A stretch of DNA of 64,000 nt from JAJYKC01 sp035545735 (GTDB lineage Bacteria > Acidobacteriota > Terriglobia > Bryobacterales > Bryobacteraceae). The notes beneath the pieces were generated by a model. The model made no database searches. It was given only the letters and a program-made list of their open reading frames with translations, and was not told the DNA's origin. The stretch spans positions 62,001-126,000 of the forward strand of contig DASZXS010000054.1 of assembly GCA_035545735.1 (NCBI GenBank). Reading direction: 5' to 3'. Below, piece by piece: positions 59,770-64,000 of this stretch (position 1 is the stretch's first letter; each line of letters begins with the position of its first letter). The position numbers and the translations under genes were made by a program.

Positions 59770-61416
59770 ATGGAGAAATACGACACCATCATCGTGGGCT
59801 CCGGAGCATGCGGAGGATGGGCCGCGATGGAGTTGACACGAGCAGGCTTCAAGGTCCTGTTGCTCGAAGCGGGCTCACGCATCGATCCGGCGAAGGAGTT
59901 TCACCACCGTTTTCCGTACGAACTGCCTTTTCGCGGCGCGGGTCAGCCAGGGCTCCTGCGCAAGTACTTCAAGGGTTCCACCGAATATAACTACCGGATC
60001 ATGATTGACGACCGGGAGAATCCGTACACGACTCCCGCGGACAAGCCGTTCCGGTGGTCGCGGTCCAGGGTGCTGGGCGGGCGGACGCTGCATTGGGGAC
60101 GCGTAACCGACCGCATGTCGGATTTCGAGTTCAAGGCGGCTTCGCGCGATGGATACGGAGACGATTGGCCCATCTCCTACAAGGACATCGCGCCTTATTA
60201 CGACCGGGTGGAACGCTGGATCGGTGTGAGCGCGGCGCCGGCGAATCTGCCGCAATTTCCGGACGGAGTGTTCCAACCGCCAATGCCGCTCAACTGCGCG
60301 GAGTCGATTTTCGAGGCGGCATGCAAGAAACTCGGCTTCCCTTCGACGCAGAGGCGCGTGGCGCAATTGACGCGGATGTGGAACAACCGCCCGCCGTGCC
60401 ACTACTGCGGAAACTGCGGGAACGGCTGCGACGTGGGCGCCATGTTCAACACCATCGCGGTAACGCTGCCCCCCGCGGAGAGGACGGGCAACCTCACGCT
60501 GCGTTGCGACTCGGTTGTGAGCCACGTTTTGATGGACGCCGAAAATCGCGCCCGGGGCGTGCGCTATATCGAGCGTTATACGAAACGCTCCGTGGAAGTC
60601 AATGCGCGAGTGGTGATCCTCGCCGGGTCATCCCTGGAGAACACCCGCCTGCTGCTGAATTCCAAAAAAGGAGGAGCGGCGAATTCGAGCGGCGTGTTGG
60701 GCCATTATTTGATGGACCAGATCTCGGGCGCCGGAGTGAGCGGATTTCTTCCCAGTCTGAAAGGGGCGGCGATTCGGAACGACGACGGAAAAGCGGGCGG
60801 GTTATATATTCCCAATTTCGTCAATCTCGGCCGCGGCGCTGGCAAATTCATTCGCGGCTATGCGATGAGCGCATCGGGCGGGGCGCAGATGTTCCCGGCA
60901 TTCGCGCCCGCGCACGCCGGGTTCGGATCGGAATACAAGAAGGAAGTGAAAAAACTGTATCCCGCTTTTGCTCGCGTCTGGATGTCCGGCGGAGAAATGC
61001 TTGCTCGCAAGGAAAATTTCGTTGAGATCGACCCGGATGTGCGCGACGCCTGGGGAATTCCGGTGCTGCGCATCCACGCGACGCACTGCGATAACGATCG
61101 CAAACTGTATGAGGACTTTTTCGCGCGCGCCCGGGAGTTGTTTCACGCGGCGCACGGAGAACCGTTGGAAGCGGCGCCGCATCTGTCAATACCAGGCAGC
61201 CTGATTCACGAGGTGGGAACATGCCGCATGGGCGCCGACCCGAAAACCAGCGTGCTCGATTCGTTCTGCCGGGCGCACGATTGCAGAAACCTGTTTGTCT
61301 TCGGAGGTGGGTGTTTCGTAACCACCGGCGATAAGCATCCCACCCTCACGATGATGTCGCTGGCTGCGCGCGGTTGTGACTATCTCATCGACGCGGCGCG
61401 GAAAGGAGAGGTTTAA
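59770..61416 (+). CDS. GMC-family FAD oxidoreductase with four-cysteine motif (glucoside 3-dehydrogenase-like)
   Basis: A 548-residue flavoenzyme. The FAD-binding GSGACGGW is at residues 9-16; RVLGGRTLHWGRVTDRMSDF is the second cofactor site. A cluster CHYCGNCGNGCDVG near residues 211-224 resembles the iron-sulfur binding motif in bacterial glucose and glucoside 3-dehydrogenases. The C-terminal catalytic part has HEVGTCRMGADPKT and the closing block GDKHPTLTMMSLAARGCDYL. It should oxidise a sugar, most likely at C3 of a glycoside, with electrons passed to a cytochrome. ATG 59770 follows the small subunit by 5 bp and is preferred to 59734. No cytochrome c gene follows directly. Confidence 0.85.
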   Translation: MEKYDTIIVGSGACGGWAAMELTRAGFKVLLLEAGSRIDPAKEFHHRFPYELPFRGAGQPGLLRKYFKGSTEYNYRIMIDDRENPYTTPADKPFRWSRSRVLGGRTLHWGRVTDRMSDFEFKAASRDGYGDDWPISYKDIAPYYDRVERWIGVSAAPANLPQFPDGVFQPPMPLNCAESIFEAACKKLGFPSTQRRVAQLTRMWNNRPPCHYCGNCGNGCDVGAMFNTIAVTLPPAERTGNLTLRCDSVVSHVLMDAENRARGVRYIERYTKRSVEVNARVVILAGSSLENTRLLLNSKKGGAANSSGVLGHYLMDQISGAGVSGFLPSLKGAAIRNDDGKAGGLYIPNFVNLGRGAGKFIRGYAMSASGGAQMFPAFAPAHAGFGSEYKKEVKKLYPAFARVWMSGGEMLARKENFVEIDPDVRDAWGIPVLRIHATHCDNDRKLYEDFFARARELFHAAHGEPLEAAPHLSIPGSLIHEVGTCRMGADPKTSVLDSFCRAHDCRNLFVFGGGCFVTTGDKHPTLTMMSLAARGCDYLIDAARKGEV

Positions 61417-61418
61417 CC

Positions 61419-62765
61419 ATGAATGTGACCAGGCGGGGCGCGATAGGATTGAGCGCGTTAGCCGCGGCATCTTACCGGCGAGTGCTCGGGGCGAACGACC
61501 GGGTTCAGGTGGGTTTCATTGGCTTTGGACTGATTGGCGGCCAGCATGTCCACGACTTCCGGAATCAAAAGGATGTCGACATGGCGGCTATGTGCGAGGT
61601 GTATCAGCCGCGCCTGGAGCAGGGAGTGGCCGCTTGCGGCGGGAAGGCGAAGCCCTACACCGACTTCCGGAAGATGCTCGAGAACAAGGACCTGCAGGCG
61701 ATCGTGGTCTGCACGCCGGATCACTGGCACGCGCTGATGACCATCATGGCTTGCGCCGCGGGAAAGGACGTCTATGTGGAAAAGCCTCTCACTCTGTTTG
61801 TCAAAGAGGGCCGCTGGATGATCGACGCCGCGCGCCGCCATAACCGCGTGGTCCAGGTAGGCACTCAGCAGCGGTCGGGCAAGCACTATCAACAGGCTAG
61901 AGCGCTTTTGCAATCCGGCTATATCGGGCAGATCATGAGCGCGCGGGCGGGATCGTTCCGCAACGTGATGCCGGGGTTCGGGTCGCCGGCCGATTCTCCA
62001 GCGCCTTCGGATTTCGATTACGACATGTGGCTGGGCCCGGCTCCGAAACGGCCCTACAACAAAATGCGCGGGCTTTACCATTTTCGCTGGTTCTGGGATT
62101 ATTCAGGCGGCCAGATGACAAACCTGGGAGCGCACGAGATCGACATCGTCCAGTGGGTGCTCAAAAGCAGCGGACCGTCGGCCGTGTCGTCGAGCGGCGG
62201 CCGTTTTGCCTTGGAAGGCCCGGCCGAAACAAGCGACACCCAGGATGCTCTATTCGAATATCCAGGCCGCACGGCGGAGTACGGTTTTCGTGAAGCCAGC
62301 GCCGGCCGGCGCGCTGGAGGCACTCTTGAATTCTTCGGCACGAAGGGCAGCCTGGCGATCAATCGCTCCGGGTTCGAAGTCATTCCCGATCTGAAGATGA
62401 ATCCGGCCAATGAAATTCCAGTGTTCCAGGGGCATCCCGCCGGCGGCCCGGTCCGCGAACAGGAGAAGCCGGAGCCGTGGATTCCGGCGAAAAAGGAGCC
62501 GGGATCGTCCGCCGAGCAATTCGACCTGCACGTGCGCAATTTTCTCGATTGTGTCAAGTCGCGCGAGCGCCCGATCGCCGACGTGGAGGAAGGGCATCAT
62601 TCGACCACCGCCTGCCATCTGGCGAACATCTCCATGCGGGTGGGGCGCAAGGTGCACTGGGATGCCGCCAAGGAAGAGATCGCGTCGGACGCGGAAGCGT
62701 CCGCGATGCTGGAACGGCCATACCGCAAGCCGTGGGATAGCGTGCTGCGAGGGTTGATATCATGA
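61419..62765 (+). CDS. Gfo/Idh/MocA-family oxidoreductase with Tat leader
   Basis: A 448-residue enzyme. MNVTRRGAIGLSALAAASYR is a Tat-like leader. The Rossmann fold GFIGFGLIGGQHVHDF (about 33-48) is followed by the EKP motif in VYVEKPLTLF (about 118-127), characteristic of this family, and a C-terminal domain with GGQMTNLGAHEIDIVQWVL. Enzymes of this family oxidise or reduce sugars, often at C3, with tightly bound NAD(H), and exported members have been linked to 3-keto-glycoside chemistry. A GGAGAGG ribosome-binding site is visible. The next gene overlaps by ATGA. Confidence 0.88.
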   Translation: MNVTRRGAIGLSALAAASYRRVLGANDRVQVGFIGFGLIGGQHVHDFRNQKDVDMAAMCEVYQPRLEQGVAACGGKAKPYTDFRKMLENKDLQAIVVCTPDHWHALMTIMACAAGKDVYVEKPLTLFVKEGRWMIDAARRHNRVVQVGTQQRSGKHYQQARALLQSGYIGQIMSARAGSFRNVMPGFGSPADSPAPSDFDYDMWLGPAPKRPYNKMRGLYHFRWFWDYSGGQMTNLGAHEIDIVQWVLKSSGPSAVSSSGGRFALEGPAETSDTQDALFEYPGRTAEYGFREASAGRRAGGTLEFFGTKGSLAINRSGFEVIPDLKMNPANEIPVFQGHPAGGPVREQEKPEPWIPAKKEPGSSAEQFDLHVRNFLDCVKSRERPIADVEEGHHSTTACHLANISMRVGRKVHWDAAKEEIASDAEASAMLERPYRKPWDSVLRGLIS

Positions 62766-63763
62766 CGCGCCGGAGCCTGTTACAGACAGCGCTGGGCGCG
62801 GCATTCGCCGCGGGCCGCGGGAAGACAGCAAGCGCCGGAAAGATTGGAATCGCCTGGACTTCCTACATGAGCGTAGCGCGGCCGCGCGGCACACTGGCAT
62901 TCCTGGAACATGCTCACGCGCTGGGCGCGGGAGGCATTCAGACTACAATTCAAGACGACCCGGCGGCAGTGCGAAAACTCGCGGCGAAATACGGAATGTA
63001 CGTCGAGGCGATGGTTTCGCTGCCAAAGAGCGGGGAAGCGGGCGCGTTCGAGCGTCAGTTGGAAACCGCGAAGGCGGCCGGGGCGGCGGTGGTGCGCGCG
63101 GGAGCACTGAGCGGCCGGCGGTACGAAACATTCGCGACGCTGGCGGGATGGCGGGCCTTTGCGCGCGAAAGCGAACAGTCGGTGGCGGCGGCGGTGCCTC
63201 TGCTGGAGAAACACAAGATCCGCCTGGCGCTGGAGAATCATAAGGACCGGACCGCCGATGAATTGGTAGTGCTCCTGAAGAAGCATTCCAGCGAATATCT
63301 TGGCGCCTGTTTGGATTTCGGGAACAATATTTCGCTCCTGGACGATCCAATGGAAGTGGCCGAAAAACTGGCTCCTTACACGTTCGCCACCCACCTGAAA
63401 GACATGGGGGTGGAGCCTTACGAAGACGGATTTCTCCTCTCCGAGGTGCCTTTGGGGAGAGGGTTTCTCGACCTGAAAAAGATGATCGCGCTGGTGCGGC
63501 AGTCGAATCCGGAAACACACCTGTCGCTGGAAATGATCACGCGCGATCCGCTGGAAGTGCCCTGCCTGACTGACAAATACTGGGCGACCTTCCCGGACCG
63601 GAACGGCCTCTATCTGGCGCGCACGCTGAGGCTGGTCCACGAAAAGCGCAGCCGGGAGCCCTTGCAGCGCATCAGCGGACTAAGCCACGAACAGCAATTG
63701 AAAGCCGAGGAGCAGAACGTGCGCGACAGCCTGGACTACGCCGAAAAGACGCTGGACCTATAG
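62762..63763 (+). CDS. Xylose-isomerase-like TIM-barrel (sugar phosphate isomerase/epimerase family) with Tat leader
   Basis: A 333-residue protein with a Tat-like leader (MTRRSLLQTALGAAFAAGRG) and an AP-endonuclease-2/xylose-isomerase type barrel. Candidate metal ligands are the Glu in LALENHKDRTADELV (about 158), the Asp in GACLDFGNNISL (about 183-184), the His in TFATHLKDMGV (about 211) and the Glu in LSLEMITRDP (about 258). Members epimerise keto-sugars or cleave 3-keto-glycosides by a lyase reaction. It overlaps the Gfo/Idh/MocA gene by 4 bp, so both are made together, and in this operon a 3-keto-glycoside lyase/epimerase role is attractive but untested. Confidence 0.85.
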   Translation: MTRRSLLQTALGAAFAAGRGKTASAGKIGIAWTSYMSVARPRGTLAFLEHAHALGAGGIQTTIQDDPAAVRKLAAKYGMYVEAMVSLPKSGEAGAFERQLETAKAAGAAVVRAGALSGRRYETFATLAGWRAFARESEQSVAAAVPLLEKHKIRLALENHKDRTADELVVLLKKHSSEYLGACLDFGNNISLLDDPMEVAEKLAPYTFATHLKDMGVEPYEDGFLLSEVPLGRGFLDLKKMIALVRQSNPETHLSLEMITRDPLEVPCLTDKYWATFPDRNGLYLARTLRLVHEKRSREPLQRISGLSHEQQLKAEEQNVRDSLDYAEKTLDL

Positions 63764-63831
63764 GAAAATCGCTTCGAGCGCGGCGCTTCGCCAACGGAAA
63801 AGCCCGTCAGCCCGCTAAAATAGAGGCTTGC

Positions 63832-64000
63832 ATGCGCTGCGCCCTTGCGCAAATTAATTCCACTGTGGGTGATCTGGCCGGAAATTCCGCCCGGATCGCC
63901 GAATTCGCCCGCCGCGCCGCCGCCGGTGGCGCGGAGATCGTGATTTTTCCGGAGCTTGCGCTCACCGGATATCCTCCGCGCGATCTACTGGAGAAGCAGA
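63832..64000 (+). CDS. nadE: Partial glutamine-dependent NAD+ synthetase (N-terminal glutaminase domain)
   Basis: Only the first 56 codons are inside the window. The visible sequence MRCALAQINSTVGDLAGNSA, followed by IVIFPELALTGYPPRDLLEK, is the start of the nitrilase-type glutaminase domain of NAD synthetase, with the catalytic Glu in FPELALTGYPP. The full enzyme amidates nicotinate adenine dinucleotide using glutamine-derived ammonia. It lies 68 bp after the TIM-barrel gene; whether it belongs to that operon cannot be seen. A stand-alone nitrilase is the alternative, but the YPPRDLLE extension is typical of NadE. Confidence 0.85.
   Translation, partial: MRCALAQINSTVGDLAGNSARIAEFARRAAAGGAEIVIFPELALTGYPPRDLLEKQ

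Overview
The window looks like a chromosomal piece of an Acidobacteriota genome, most likely of the Solibacter/Bryobacterales type. The reasons are a GC-rich sequence, an Oar-like TonB receptor with an N-terminal carboxypeptidase-regulatory domain, a very long macrolide-export-like permease paired with a PadR regulator and no ATPase, and many secreted or Tat-dependent sugar-handling enzymes. The assignment rests on gene content; no rRNA gene is present. There is no CRISPR array, prophage, intact insertion sequence or origin.

Layout. 1-2400: an ECF sigma factor, zinc-finger anti-sigma factor, exported protein and the start of a GspE/PilB-like gene, all overlapping by a few bases, then an orphan transglutaminase/papain-fold protein. 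2436-5792: amino acid permease, folC and plsC. 5793-6340: a decayed stretch holding a truncated ORF and a remnant of an Rhs-core coding sequence. 6341-16053: a giant single-chain Nfn-like flavoprotein, an Oar-like receptor with a clear promoter, a secreted amidohydrolase, a small exported protein and a crotonase. 16154-24279: a surface-polysaccharide locus with a sugar-1-phosphate nucleotidyltransferase facing an operon of three glycosyltransferases, a DUF3108 protein, a glycosyltransferase-methyltransferase fusion and an ABC-2 permease with an N-terminal beta-sandwich domain.

24369-31183: class III aminotransferase with a small zinc-ribbon protein, a secreted Gly/Pro/Tyr-rich protein with a strong terminator, the PadR-ADOP pair with a 48-bp palindromic operator over its promoter, and a GT-C membrane glycosyltransferase. 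31258-37486: the coupled operon gdhA-mutS-anmK, then Sel1, PspC and NIPSNAP proteins. 37517-47640: alpha-galactosidase, oligopeptidase B, a methyltransferase, a double VOC protein, an AraC regulator, a GH5 glycosidase, a Cys/Met-metabolism PLP enzyme and a beta-hydroxyacid dehydrogenase. 47641-52674: a probable structured RNA with its own promoter, dxr-rseP, tRNA-Asp(GTC), a small hypothetical gene and a PiT phosphate transporter.

52770-64000: a cytochrome-c/PQQ dehydrogenase coupled to a Tat-exported enolase-superfamily enzyme, a delta-9 desaturase, a fosmidomycin-resistance-type exporter, and a tight five-gene operon (SDR, gluconate-2-dehydrogenase subunit 3-like, GMC oxidoreductase, Gfo/Idh/MocA oxidoreductase, xylose-isomerase-like TIM barrel). 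Three proteins of that operon carry Tat-like leaders. It fits oxidation of glycosides to 3-keto-glycosides followed by cleavage outside the cytoplasm. The window closes in the 5' end of a glutamine-dependent NAD synthetase gene.

The candidates I find most worth following are the exported 3-keto-glycoside operon, the RNA upstream of dxr, the one-chain Nfn-like enzyme and the PadR operator.
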